Source: Prinia subflava
Taxonomy: Eukaryota; Chordata; Aves; Passeriformes; Cisticolidae
Assembly (NCBI RefSeq): GCF_021018805.1
Contig: NC_086256.1
Coordinates: 8,312,032 to 8,376,031, forward strand
Direction of reading: 5' to 3'
Length of the DNA: 64,000 bases
Position 1 is the stretch's first letter, and the number at the start of each line of letters is the position of its first letter. The notes under the pieces are model-generated. The model had not been told where the DNA came from, did not search any database, and saw nothing but the letters and a program-made list of their open reading frames with translations. The translations under genes and the position numbers were made by a program. Below, piece after piece: positions 1-13,000 of this stretch.

Positions 1-3000
1 TTGGTCAGGTGTATGTGTACAGTTTTCAAAAGCAATTTTGTTATGTTTGGAAACAAGGCAAGACAAGAATTTTGTTTAATTACCTACTTAAAAAAACACA
101 TAGAGTGATTGCAAGTCCTTTGGAGCTGGAGAAATGTCCCAAGCACAGGATAAGTCATAAATCCCTATGTTCATGTTGTGGTTCTGGCACAATTTCCTCC
201 CCTACCTTGGTGAAATCACCTGTAACAGCACAAATAATCCTCCTGCCCCTGTTACCTCCTTCCCTGAGACGACCACAGAGAGCAGCCCTTGGGGAAAACC
301 AGTGACTTCTCCTAAGGATGACATGGTAGATGAAGGTAAATAGCTACACCCTCTGTCACAGCACACAGAGTAAACAAAGAGGGCAGAGAGATCAGGTTCA
401 GATCTATCAATCTGACACAGTGTGCAGGAAAACAGCACACACCATTGCTCTTTCACCTCAAACTACAGCTAAAACAGTCACTTATGAAAAATACTGATGG
501 AAGTATTTTTTACATGTGAATTTCTCAGGTGTTTATCATTGTAAATAGATACCTAGTGTAAGCACACAAATGCATTACTATCAAAGAGAAACTCATTGCC
601 ACAAAGGAAATATCATAGCTCAAAACAATCATTTTCTCAGTTCATTTAACACTGCAAGAAAACTAACAAAGTGCACTATGCTCCTCAACCAAATATAAGT
701 CCATCAAAACAGGCGAAAAAGACATCTTGATTACCTAAGCTAGCTATAAATCCAAAACACAGCACATACATACATTCTCATCAGAAAGTTTTTACACAAA
801 ACAAAAACAGCAGCAAAAAACTTCAGGGTTATCAGTTTGGCTGCAGCAACACCCAAAGCAAATTTCAAACAAGGTGTCTGAGAGGCATAATAATGTGACT
901 ACACATTTGGTGAGGCTGTGAACTTAGGATTTAAAAACTTGGCTACTGAACCAAGTACAAGAGAAATATTACACAACCCACTAAGTGACTTTAAAACATT
1001 TCAATTCCTTTCCAATTTCACCCACAAAAGCATGGAAAGTTAGTTCTGCCACAGTCATAATTTAAGAAGGGATATAATTACCTAAATCTCCAAAACTGTA
1101 CACAGTTGGCAAAACAGAAGCAAGATTTTGCTCTAAGTGTGAAGGAAAAGCTTCACAGACATCCTCTGTAAGCCCACTGTACTCTTGCTTTAATGTACAT
1201 TGCATTTGGATATGCCTAACTAATTGCAAATCTAAATATTTATAACCTACAGAAGCCATAAACCAGAATAAATTGTTCCTTTTAAGCAAGAAACATTACT
1301 CTGCTGAATGCTAAATTAACATGTAGTTCTTCTTGGAAAAGTTATAGAATGATGATTTTTTTAACATCAGGTTTCCACAAAGGAGAAAACAGGAAGAAAA
1401 TATAATCCCTTAGGTTTTAGAGGATTACCAAACCATTTAATTTTCCTTGGCATTTCCCTTTTCATGCATGAAAACAAAACTGAGTCAGATAATTTTTGGA
1501 ATTCTCCGCCTTTTGCAACAGCAAACTAAAGCAGTTTTTAACGGCAGAACTGGAAAGTAAAAGACAGAAGTGTTTTAAAGTGTTGTTGTACAAACAGACT
1601 TGTTTGAGATAATAATAAATTATATTCAAAACTAACTCTCAGAAGGGCTTAACTAGGCAATAAGAAAAACAAACCTCTCCTTCAGGGGCAAAACATCTAT
1701 TTGTTAACTGTACTGAGCCAAGAGCCAAAGAAAACACGTGGCTTTAAACAATGCAAACAAGGGGGGGATGGCTTGGCTGCTGCTCCACACACAGACAGCT
1801 TCAGAGATGTGGTGCTCGTGCTACCCTTGCCAGTTTTAATCAGGGCGTTCAGGACACAAAGTTTTCTTTCATTTTAGGTCATAGAAACTCTCAGCAAGCG
1901 TCCTGAACTGGAGCAAATCATTGTAGCTCCAAGGGCTCGCAGAAGGGGCTGTGATGTAACTGCACAAAACACAACCCAAACCACTCCCAGTCCTGACACG
2001 GTCTGCCTTGTGGCAGCAGGACTTTCCAGCAGTGCCAAGCACATCTTGATGCAATCCCCACAATGTGACTCCTTGCCACTCCCACATAATCCTTGCAATC
2101 AAAAAGGGAGCAGGGCTGTGGTTGCCAAACAATAAAAACGCAGTTTCCCCAGCTCTTACTAGGCACATAATGTCAGACTGAAAGGAAGACTTGGAAAAAA
2201 AGGTGTCAAGCACCTAACATCTGGAGAGATTTTGGTATTACAGAGCAGAAAAAGAAAATATAGAATTAACTGTTCTAAAATGTATTTCAGAGATAATGTT
2301 TTCTGCTATGCTGTCAGACTGGTATGATCTAGAAGATAAAAAAAGAGATTAAATCAGTAAGTTACTATTACACAAGTTCTCATTGTTACACAAGTAGTGC
2401 AAGCCCTTGGTGCTGCGATGATTTGCTCCAATTCAGGACACTTGCTGAGGGTTTCTCTGACCTAAAATAAAAGAAAATTTTGTACCCCAAACATCTTGAT
2501 TTAAACTGGCAAGAGTAGTGTAAGCACCTCATCTACTTATTACACAAGTTCTCATTATTTTTAAAACCATTTTTTGAAGTATGGGTCTTCAAATATAACT
2601 TTAAAATCAACTGTGAAAGAAAAAGTGCTGTCTTCAGAAATACTTGAGACATCCTCCTCTTTTGCTTTAAAAAAATAAAACACAAAAATCATTTTTAAAA
2701 AATCCCAGTGAAATGGAAAGGCGAGCTCAAGTTTCCATCAATCCCATCAAAGCAGCAGTGGACAGAGCAGAGCAGAACACCCCTTGCTCTTTGCCTCTGC
2801 CTGCTCAGTCAGTCCTGACATAGCAGGACACACTGGGACACACAAGCTGTGTGCTCCACACCTCCAAATTCCAGCCCGAGACTGCAGCCTCCCTGGGATG
2901 TTCCCTCTGCTGTCCTCCGGCCCTTCCAGCTTCCTCCTGTCAGCCGGGATTTGCAACTTTCACCCCGCAGACAGAACACGCTTTGTTTTCAGTAAATACA

Positions 3001-6000
3001 ATAAACAGATGCAGAGCACTGGAAATCCATGAGTCATATCTGTGTCATGCTGGAACCAGGAGGAGTCTCCGGCAGTGAGGGAGGAGCAGAGGTGTCAGGA
3101 AGGAGCAGAGGTGAGCAGCAGCTGACACTGGGACTCCCTTCACAGCCCCTTCCGAGGGGCACGGGGTTTATTTCTGATGCAGCCCTGGCGGTCCTGCAAC
3201 ACATCTCCCCACTAAACACCCAGCTTGAGACTTCCTTAAGAGAGCAGAAGCCAAGAAGCAAGAGAAACACAAATTACTGCTTTGACCTTGACTCCTATCT
3301 TGGCTTATCATTGTTAGTTTGAAAATGAAAGTCACAGGGCTTAAGATTTAAACAAATAAAATACAAACTTTTATTGCCCTAGTTCTGACCTGTCATATCT
3401 TGGGCAACCTTAATAAACAACCAAAATTTGCTACATACACCATTCAAGAACTCATTAAAATAAAAATAAAACTGTGCAAAGCCTGCAGCCTTCGGGGTTT
3501 TTTTAACCTAGAAAGCTTTTGGCTGTCCTACTAGCACATGGAATTAAATCTTTGGGGTACAGACTACAATGCAGTACTAGACCTTCTGTCTGCTTATTCA
3601 ATTAGAAAAATTGAAGCAATTTTCTTAGTTTGAAATATGTTCCTGTCTCTGGGAAATAAAAACAAAAAAACCCCCATATTAACAAACCAAAACACACAAT
3701 GGAGATCCCATTGACAGTGCCTTCAAGGGAGAAAGGGCAGAGAAAACAGAGCAGCCTGGGTGCTTCAGGAGCACTGACTCAATACAGTATGTTCAGGAAA
3801 GTCCAAAATTTAATGCCCAGTGTTCTGCAAAATGGAAATGTTCAGGGATAAATTTTCAGGGGGTAGATTTAAACACTCACCACATTTTTAAAAAAAAGCT
3901 CTTAAATTCAGAAATATGAATTTATATTCTAAAAATCATGTATGAGAACTTAAGGCTAAGAAGAATACTAATACATGACACTCATTTAAGAGATTTCAGA
4001 AGCTGAGTTTAAAGCAAACAATTTAAACCCTGTTTTTATTTCAAGGAAGCTAACGCTGTATCTCAGCAGACTTCTAGAAGACAATTAACACATGACAGCA
4101 AAACCTAAATCCTCTGCTACTTTCAGAGAAGCATTTCAGATACAATGAATTCTTCTCTGCATTGTTTCCTTTACCCTAGGAAATCTCCTTATCATATATC
4201 CCAATCCAACTTAACAGCTTTTTCCATTTGGATATTAACTTATGCTCTTATAAAAATGAGAAGACTCAGCATCCCAGTTTGTGGAATTAATTTCAGATTT
4301 AGCCACAAACATACAGGACAGGGCTGTGGTGGAGGTGAATAATATTTTAAGTACACAGAGAGCAATGTCTTGCATACCCCAAATCTCTACAGATCACCTT
4401 GCCAAAACAAACAGAGAAAAAAGTACAACTCAAATGTTGCTTGGAATAAAGACAAATTATTTAGTTATTATTCTTCCCACCAACCAAAGAGCTTTACATC
4501 TCAGGCAGAGGTTATAAGGATTTAAAATTTAAGCACAAGAAAGCATATTTTGTGCAGATTTGCTAAATGCATTTTCTTTTCCTTGACTTTACTGTAATGA
4601 CTTTATACACAAAGTTCAGAAGTCAGCAATAAAGCACATTTCATTATCTCACAGTCACAGAAGATACACTGTGGAAAGCATGAAGGTTATTGCAAGAACC
4701 TGCATTCAAATGACATCATTCAACTATAGCTGAAATATTCTGCCTCACGTGACAGCTACGCAACAATCCCAGATGATGGCAAGCTCCACCTAACAAAGCT
4801 GTGGAAGGTTTCAGGAGTTAATCTGCAGAGCTGGAATGGAGAGGATAAGAACTTAAGAGGGAATTCTGCTTCATCCCTCTCTAAATAGGAGGAACTGCTC
4901 CAGAACAGCAGCAGTTCTGCTGCATTTGCATTTCCCTGACAATTCTGTGTCTGTGGAACACACGGGAGTCGAATCTTCCCTCTGTGGCGAAAACCAGCCT
5001 GGTTCAGCTGTCTCATCCAGCCTTATCTGTGGAGATAAAGAATCCTAATCACTTACCCACTGTTCCTTTTCTTGCATTGTGTCAATATCCATTTCCACTT
5101 GTTACTAGGTCTTCTTCCTTCAAATCATTTCTCCATTTGTGTCCAAATTTGGCATGAATGCATGCCTTCTCCACATTCACAGACTCCAGCACACATGTTC
5201 TGAGCAGTTATGATTTAGGCTAGTATTTAACAAATACATATTTTACCCACAACATGGGACACCCATCTCCCTTTTTTTGGGAACCTAAAGCACAGTCAGC
5301 TAAAAAATTACAACACTTCTTTGAGAAATCATTCCCAGGTAATAAGTACATAATATCCCCTTTACTCTACAAAACACAGACACCCTTGGTTTTTAATAAA
5401 AATGGTTTGATGCTAAATTCATACAAGAGCTCACCTCAGCCAAATGAGACTTCTTCCACATGTGATGTGCTCTGTCCCAAATCTCCAGTATGAATAGCAA
5501 CCAAGACATATTTATAGCTCATACTGACTTTTTGTTCAGCACAACCTTCAGCTCTACAGCAAGATACTGGGTCAGATTCATTCCAAATGTAAACTAATAT
5601 TATTCCGCCCATTTAACAAGGATGAATGAAGTTTATTATTACTCAGCTACAGCCTCCTTTTTCTCTGTGGCAAACAGCCAACGGGGTTTAAAATACAAAT
5701 AAAAATACCCTTTCAACCTAAAGGCAGCATTGACTGCAGACAGGCTGCTCACTCACCTGCAGCATTGCTCTCTGGGGGCTGCCAGGGGCCACGCTGAGGA
5801 TTTGTGCTTAGAAAAGCTGCTGCTTGCCAGTACCTCTGCTGTGTTTCACCCACACTTCCCTGTTCATGTGCCCTTTTTCTAAAGTTTTCCAGCACATGTG
5901 CAGCACAGTTCAACTGTTCTTTAAGCTACCTCAGACCCTCTCTGCCTCCCAGCTTAGCCAGAGATTCCTGTGGAGGTTGTCTGAGCCAGCAGGAGGGTTG

Positions 6001-7981
6001 TCCTTGCATTCAACAGGTCTGAGTGCTTTCTACTGTCAGCTCACTGACTTCTTTCCATGTAGTGAACAGGATTAGCAGAATTAAAGCAAATTTGCATTTA
6101 TTCGAATTTGGATTTCCCTTTCCAGGCTTAGAGAAGAAAATAAATACTGCACAAGCAAGGTTTTTCTTTTTTCCTTTCTAGCTGGAAATACGATTTGAGT
6201 AGCAATGGCTCATTTGAACTCCTCGTAATAAAGTGGTCTTTATCCAATTATATCAGCCTATCCAGCCATAGGCATTTATCCTCCTAAACACAGGCCAGCA
6301 GCCACACAAGGTACTTCAGCCCTGAGGCTACACTAATGGTTTGGTGAAAGCCATTAATCACAGCCTACAAGGTTCCCCTATAGTTTAAGCTCATTTGTTT
6401 TCTACGTGCCAGGGGCTGAATTTGACCTTACCAAAAAGGCTTTATGAGCACTGTGAACCTTCCATCCCACAATTTAATTTAATGAATATGCTGGTTTGAA
6501 TGCAAGTCTGTAATTTGAGGTTTAAATCCTTTAGAACTAAAGACATAACGGCGTTTTTTAGTCTGGACCAAATTCACTTAATTTAGTTATACAACACTGA
6601 GGTCTGGGATGTAACAGCAGCGTGGATAAACTGTAACAGCACCACCAGAGCAGAGGACACACACAACGTGTCTGTTCCAGGGGTTCTTTCCCACCAAAAG
6701 TTTCAGGAACATGGGCATCACCACAGTTCTTAGCCATAGCTTTCAGTGAGAGTATGGATAAGCTTTGATCCTATATGGCTTTTAATAAGAGTACACAAAA
6801 CCGCTCAGTTTAAAAAAAAAAAAAAAGGGAAAAAATATAAAAGAGCTGTTTCAAATCCAACATACACACATTTGGAAGCATTCAGGCCTAACTACTTAAG
6901 TAATTATCAACCTGGATACACTGTAATTACCTCTGTGGTTTTTGGTGTTTAAAAGGACAATAGTACACCATGTATCATCCACCCTTCTTTCTTAGATATT
7001 TGTTGTCTCAAAAGGTTGGAAAAATGTATTTGGAAAACTGAAAATTTGATAATGTAACTGAAAGTTTAGTCAAATTATACTGTCAGTCTTAGGCTCTTTA
7101 AAAAAGAAGAAGGAATGAGATGAAGGATCTATGGGATCAGGATATCCTTTGACCTCTATCATACTGTGCCACAGAAAAAAAAAATTTGTTCTATTTTTAA
7201 CACATTACTTCCACAACTTACTGAGATGGCACTGGGTCAAGAAGCCAACACCCTGCAATGTCTGCTGTACCAGCTGTAACATTTATGGGACAGGCCCCAG
7301 AGCAGATATGGACCTTGATCCATCGGAACCACACGTATTCCCAATAGCTATCAGACACCTCACCTCCTCTGCCAGCCGCAGCTCCGGAGCATCCGGGTGG
7401 CAGCCCCGCAGCCACCTACGTGGCGGTGCAGACGTGGACGGAGCCACCCACCCGGGCCGGGCTGCGGGACCGGCCCGACAGGGCGGCACCGCCCGGGCAG
7501 CCGGGAGCCTCTCCGGGGCCGCTGTCCGGCCCCTCCGCCAGGGCAATGCCGCTCCCGGCCGAACCCGCGGCAGCCTCCGGAGCACAAGCGGGTGTCCCCG
7601 AAGTGGATCAAAAACCCCGCGGTGTCCCCAGGGTGGACGCCGGCACAGGCAGGAGAAGGGAAAAGGCAGGAGAAGGGAAAAGGCCAGGCGGCCTGACAGC
7701 GTCTGGACGGGGAACGGAGGGGCTGGACTGGGGCTGCCCCAGCACTTCACCCACCAAAGGGGAGATGTGGGTCGCTTGTTTTGATTTATCGCCTCGAAGG
7801 GGCGAGGAATGAATGGAGGTTCGACAAGAGACCAGACCAAAGGGCAGATGGGGGTCCCACCACCGAGCAAAGCGGGACACGACCCCCAAGCGACCACCCC
7901 AAAGCGGGTCACGGACCCCACAGGGGGATCCTACAACTCCCAGGCCTCCCCCGCGGCCAGCCCGCACCCCCTCCACCTCAC
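1..7981 (-). other. CMPK1: CMPK1 intron 1 (3' part of it)
   Basis: The GT donor of the CMPK1 first coding exon lies at 7981-7980 on the minus strand, so everything to the left is intron until the next exon. I looked on the minus strand for the downstream CMPK1 exons (the NMP-binding segment, the segment with the DGFPR motif and the C-terminal exon) and found none, so the intron appears to run off the left edge. The stretch is mostly AT-rich, with short A runs (for example 6811-6826) and a GC-rich end from about 7380 that belongs to the promoter CpG island. I recognise no other gene or transposable element here. A minus-strand AATAAA near 3370 is unsupported by any coding exon. Confidence 0.6.
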
Positions 7982-8056
7982 CTCCACGATGCGAGCGCAC
8001 TGCGTCCCCTTGCCCGCCCCGGGCCCGCCGAGGACGAAGACGACGACGGGCTTCAT
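7982..8056 (-). CDS. CMPK1: UMP-CMP kinase, first coding exon (partial gene)
   Basis: This exon encodes 25 residues starting MKPVVVFVLGGPGAGKGTQC. The enzyme transfers phosphate from ATP to UMP, CMP and dCMP in pyrimidine nucleotide synthesis, mainly in the cytosol. The Walker A P-loop GGPGAGKGT (residues 10-18) is complete, and the exon stops after ARIVE at a GTGAGG donor, the same boundary I remember for human CMPK1. I chose the ATG at 8056 because no in-frame Met lies upstream within a plausible leader, although the upstream frame (rich in Leu and Arg) loosely resembles the optional human N-terminal extension. The Kozak context is weak (C at -3, A at +4). The gene runs leftwards and its remaining exons are outside the window. 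Its 5' end faces STIL head to head. Confidence 0.93.
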
Positions 8057-8059
8057 GAG

Positions 8060-8700
8060 GAGAAGGAGGCGGCGGCGTTGCAGCAGCAGGACAGCGGCGG
8101 CGGGGCGGCGGCCGTGGGGCGGCCGAAGGGCGGGCGGGGAGCGGCGGGGCCGAGGCCGGGGCTGTGACCGGGGCTGTGACTGTGGCACCGCTGCCGCCGC
8201 GCTGTCCCCGCGGAGGGAAAGTGCTTCCGGGTCCCGGGCGGGGCGGGGCGGGCACGTGGGCGCGGGGCTGGCGGCGGCGGCTCTGCCGGGACTCACGGCC
8301 CCGGGTTCCGGCTGGGGAAGGCCGAGGCCGGCGCGGCGCTCCGGCGGGACCGGGTATGTCGGTTCATTGTTCGCCTCGCCACAGCCCCTTCCGGCATGGC
8401 CCGGCCAGGCCCGGCGGCAGCGGCGGCGCCCCCGCTGCCATGGCAACGCCGCCGCATCGTCGCACTGCGCATGCGCTCTCCCCGCCCCCTGGCATTTTAA
8501 AACCCCCTGTCCGCGCGCTGGCGGTTGGTTTCCCCGGGCCGCTCTCTGATTGGCCGAGCGGGCCGTTCCCCTCCGAGCGTCGATTGGGCAGAAGCTGGTA
8601 GAGGGGGCGGGCTCTGCGCTCTGATTGGCTGGCGGGGCGGAGGGCCGGCCGGGGCCGCAGAAGGCGCCGGGGCGGGCGGGACGCGGCGGGAGCGGCGGTG
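8060..8700. promoter_or_regulatory. divergent CMPK1/STIL core promoter
   Basis: The segment lies between the CMPK1 start codon and the probable STIL exon 1. Visible sites are a palindromic NRF1-type element TGCGCATGCGC (8466-8476), three inverted CCAAT boxes (ATTGG at 8549, 8583 and 8624, with start spacings of 34 and 41 bp) and several GC boxes. There is no good TATA box. Regularly spaced CCAAT boxes bound by NF-Y are typical of genes expressed in G2/M, which fits STIL, a centriole gene whose level rises before mitosis. NRF1 plus CpG island is the usual housekeeping pattern and fits CMPK1. Start sites are inferred, not seen. Confidence 0.65.
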
Positions 8701-8859
8701 CCGGAGTGGGAGCCCGAGGTGGCACCGGCGCCGCTCCTCCCTCACGGCCGCTGTCCGGCCGCGCCGGGGCTGCAGCGGGCGGGCCCCGCGCCAGGGAGAG
8801 GGAGAAGAGGAGAGGGCAGAGTTGCGGCCCTGCCCGGACCCCGTTGGGTCGGATCTGAG
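8650..8859 (+). other. STIL: STIL exon 1, probably non-coding (5' limit uncertain)
   Basis: A donor CTGAG|GTACCC ends at 8859, just downstream of the CCAAT boxes, in the right place for the first STIL exon. Human STIL exon 1 is non-coding. Spliced to the exon at 9900, the frame is open but contains no suitable Met before 9916. The 5' limit is only a guess from promoter position. Confidence 0.45.
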
Positions 8860-9899
8860 GTACCCGCTCGGCGCCGGGAGGGCCCGCATCGCCCCAGCCC
8901 CGCCGGGCACACCGCGCCCGGTGCCCCGGGCTAGGGCGGCTGTGGGTATAAAGAGCTGTGGGAGGAGGGGGAGTGGGCTTCTGCTTCATGCTTGTCAAGT
9001 TGAAACAGTGGGCTTTAAAAAATTTCCCCATTTTATAAACTTAAGTTTGAGGCTTGTTTGGGCATTTGGCTTTTAAGCGGAATTAATTAACTGCCGCTGG
9101 AAGCATCAGAGATGGCCGAGTTCCTTGGAGGACTGCCTTAAAAATAAGTTCTTTCCTGGCAAGTTGAAATGTAGAGGAAGCACCTTTGCTTGGCAAAGTT
9201 TCATGCTTGAGATAACTACAAAGAGACTTCTGGCTTATTTGTTAAAAGGTATTGAGGTATTTGCCAAATGGTATGGGCTGTCAATTGTTTTGTATGTTGC
9301 TTTGTTTAGGCGCCTCAAAAAAAATCTAATCCTGCTTGTGTGAATAAGTTAATGTGATTACATAGTAATTTCTGCAGGGCTCTTTGAAGTCTGACTGCAA
9401 GTTTTGCACTATAATATTTGAGTTAAGCCAAGGCTTTATTTCAGAAGTCTTCAAAGTTTAAGTGGTTTGAATGCTTACTTGAAATACGAAGACTAAAAGA
9501 AGGCTTTGGGAAGCTGATCTAGTGTTAAATTTGCTAAATCAGGTTTTTTTGTGCCATGGGAGTTTCTGCTTAGTGATGACTCTTTTTCTCGCTGAGTTAT
9601 ATTCAAGTAGCTCTTCATTAAACTTTGTTTTCAAGCTTGTATTTTGGCCTATAAATCTTCCAAAGTTCCACAAAGAAACTGTCAGGTGAGCAAAAAAGGT
9701 TTTGTGTTGGCTTCATAACTCGACAGTTTTGTAGGACAAAGTTTCTGTTTTGTTGGCCTGAACTTGAAACAAAAAAATACCAACAGTTTCTATATCCTGT
9801 TTGTTGGTTTTCTTACTGTGTCATGCCTTTGTTTTTTGTTTTAAAGACTGTAAGATAACAATGTATCTTAATCCATGTTTTTATCTCTGATCTTCCCAG
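8860..9899 (+). other. STIL: STIL intron 1 (probable)
   Basis: AT-rich sequence follows the CpG island. I searched it for an exon encoding the first 20 residues known in human STIL and ending in the required phase, and found none. The 72-codon open frame at 9125-9343 has no recognisable homology and no fitting splice sites. Confidence 0.5.
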
Positions 9900-10007
9900 A
9901 TTTGTTCCCAAAAGGATGGTTCCTTTCAGTTTCCCTCTGTCCAAGTGTGCACTTTGGGACCCAATGCCCATGGGCGATGTCATTGGCGCACACATCACCT
10001 ATTACAG
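9900..10007 (+). CDS. STIL: STIL exon 2, first coding exon
   Basis: The acceptor is CTTCCCAG|A and the donor ACAG|GTATCC. The exon encodes [16 protein letters not shown] and continues to ITYYR, closely matching human from Met21. Five in-frame codons precede the ATG at 9916; the human protein continues further upstream here. Coding is therefore taken from 9916, leaving phase 2. Confidence 0.9.
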
Positions 10008-13000
10008 GTATCCATTTTCAGGGAAGCTAAAGGTTAAAATAAGTAATGGATTGTGTGATGCAAAGCCTCATTTTGTCTTTTGATTCTGTTGTATAGCAAA
10101 GGAAGCAGTGTGTTTATTACAAGTGTATGGGGATTTTCACTGGAAAGATTTCAGTTTCCATTCCTTTCCTTTGTGTAACACAGTCCAATGGCTTGAAGGT
10201 GCATCAGTCTAGAGTAACTTAAAATATCTTTCCGTTTTCTTCCCATATGGATAAGTGATACTTTTTTAAAACAAATATTAAAAAGAATTTGTGATTTAAA
10301 CTTGTGTATGGTCTCTTTTAGAAACCCTAGACTCTCTCTGCTAGAGAAAACCTTGCGGCTTGCCTATCGCCATGCTAAGCAGAATGAAAAGAAATCTTTT
10401 TCCTGTTTTTTGCTTGGGACCCTGGCAGCAGATGAAGGTAATTCTAAACGTGAGGTAGACATGCAGTATTGGTGGGTTGAGTAAGCGGTTGTTAAGCAGC
10501 CTGAGCTGTTGCTCTTGGACTCTAACCTTATTTATTTATTTTGAAGATGGGGAAGGCATAACGCTAACAATAGATCGCTTTGATCCTGGCCGAGACGTTG
10601 CTGGTGGATCGGGCAAAATTCCAACTGCATCCCTTCCTGGAGACTTTTTGGTTCCATGTACAGTTAATGCCTGGGGACCTTGTTCAGATAATATAATAGT
10701 GCACAGTGCTGAAGATATCAGCTTGGTTTTCAAGGTAGGCAGCTCTTAGCAGCTTTTGGGTCTCTTAAACAGTGAACTCTCTGCCAGGCAGGACACTGGA
10801 CTATACACAGAGCCTGATTTCCAGCACAGCAAGGTCATGGCTGAAGCAAGACTGTGTGAAATGAGCTGCTTGAGTGTCATTGGAAAATGTATTGGAAACT
10901 GTTAAAATCAGTTAATCCTCACAGGCATTTAAGGATCACACAGTCTTTAATCTTGGACGAAAATCTTGCTGCTGAGTTTTTCAGCTGGTCTAACCAGCAA
11001 AACAAAAGCAATTGCAGCAAACTTACTTAAACAAGAGAAAATAGCTTTTTTGGTCTTTTTCCTCAAAACTGTCATTAATCAGTTGCAATATTTGGGCAGT
11101 TGTTGCTGAAGTGTTGCTAGGCAAGTGACCCGCCCAAAACGTGCAAAGCCCTTGGTAGGTTCACAGCCATAGCTGAAATGTGTGCTCTGCTGTAGACATG
11201 TAATCTGCTAAATGCACTTTCTGTCCTTGTAAACTTCTCCCTGTAGTTGTTGTAGTGTGTATTTTATAATATTAATTTAGCCTGCCTCACACCTGAACTT
11301 GCTCATGATGATACATCCAGATGTTAAATTGCATATTTCTTGAATGCAAGTAAGAAAACTTTAACAAATCAGCTTGAGCCTTTTAGTTGTCTGTTATGTT
11401 AATTTTTATATAATTGAAGTAACCCCAAGTTTTCTAATACATCATAAAACAATGCTAAGGTGTGCATAGCTGACTTTCAAGTGTATTCTGCATTATTCAT
11501 TTTATTCAGTAGAGCAGTGAGCTTTGGAGACCTGGGTTAACGGCTTTTTGTATAGTACCTGCTGCAATAGTAGCTGTGATGAATAATTTGAGTTCCTAGT
11601 GTAATGCATCTTGAATCGTGGTAATCATATGAAAATAATTTAGTGTATTTAACTCTTTTTTTATTTCTCTCTTACTTTTAGGGTCTGCAGCAGAGTCTGT
11701 GCAGTAAAGAATCTCTGGATCTTTCCAAACTGCTCACTGTTAGAGCTCACATTGTTTTCACAGAAAACCTGGATAATCTACACTTTAATTTTCACTGGGC
11801 TTCTCTTACTGTGGCAAATATTTTGGAATACACCCCTGTGAAGTCTGTCCCAATTATTCCAACAGCCCTAGCTAGAAATTTGAACAGTCCTATGAATATT
11901 GCACAAGTTCAAGGAACTTACAAATGTGGGTGAGTAAAGGGTGATGCTAAAACTGTCAAAGCTGCCTGGCAGTTTCTTGCCTTTCCTGAAGGAGGTGGAT
12001 AGGAGAGATCTCAACTGTACTTTGCTTTTTAATAAAATAACTGTCACAAAAAAGGCATGTCTTCTGGCCATGGAAATATATTCAAAGTTATGAATAAGAA
12101 ACAGGAAATGGGGTGGAACATAAACATTAACTGGTTGAGTAGGAGTTCTTGCTTTTGGCTTCAGTGAAAGGATCTTCCTTCTGGGGCAGGAGAACACACC
12201 TCTAGTTAACATAATAAATATAAACAGCTTTTTAAACATCATCAGTGCTTGCCCTGCAATGAAAATGAGACCAAAGCTTTTTTTTTTGTTAATTGTGCTT
12301 CTGAGATGTTATGAGGAGTCATCATTCTGACTGGTAACTAATTTAGTAGGATGACCTAAGGATAGATTAGGGAAATAATGTGAAGCAACTGAATATCATT
12401 ATATTTGGACTGGGACTTTATGAATGCCTCTCTGAAAGTTGTTCTTCAAATTTAACATGACTTGCACTTTGGGATTTGTTATGAAGACTAATTCTAGTAT
12501 TCACTAAAAATACTGTGAATAGTACTAAGTAATTTTTGTCCTTGATAACTCTTTGATACACAGGGAATTGCTGAAAAGCTGGGGAGTTGCTGTTAGGTGT
12601 ATGGAGTAAGAGTAGTTTTGATTTTTTTTTTCCCTTAAATTTCTTTTTTTACTGTATTTTCTAAACTTGTACTTGTCTCTTCAGGATTTTTTTCTAAAAA
12701 ACTGCCTTCCAAAATACTAAAAAAACCCAACTTTTGATTTGTTTCAGCTACCTTACTATGGACCAAACACGGAAATTGCTTTTGCTGCTTGAGTCTGATC
12801 CCAAGGCTTATGCTCTGCCATTAGTTGGAGTGTAAGTGTTTGTCCAGATTAACACACACACAGATTTGAGATGTGTCTGAGTGATTGCACAGCAAAAATT
12901 TGGTAACAGAACTGTCTCTAATTAGATTTTTTCTTATTTCTAGTTGGCTGAGTGGAGTTACTCATATTTATAGTCCTCAAGTCTGGGCCTGTTGCTTGCG

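Larger units (their letters stand above)
7380..8940. promoter_or_regulatory. CpG island shared by CMPK1 and STIL
   Basis: This is a dense block of CG dinucleotides and G/C runs in AT-rich surroundings. It covers the CMPK1 first exon, the gap between the two divergent genes and the probable STIL exon 1. Long open frames on both strands here come from the lack of AT-rich stop codons and are not genes. The limits are estimated by eye. Confidence 0.8.

Noticed and set aside
3365..3380. Minus-strand AATAAA as a CMPK1 poly(A) signal
   Set aside because: No terminal coding exon upstream of it was found; AT-rich introns contain many such hexamers by chance.
1..7930. Remaining CMPK1 exons
   Set aside because: No minus-strand segment matches the conserved NMP-binding, lid or C-terminal parts of the kinase, so they are assumed to lie beyond the left edge.
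7931..9031. 366-codon open frame on the minus strand through the CpG island
   Set aside because: Only its last 25 conserved codons (CMPK1 exon) are real; the rest crosses the STIL promoter and exon 1 and is open because GC-rich DNA has few stops.
9125..9343. 72-codon open frame in STIL intron 1 as a possible missing first coding exon
   Set aside because: The frame and phase do not fit the exon at 9900 and the sequence has no likeness to the STIL N-terminus.
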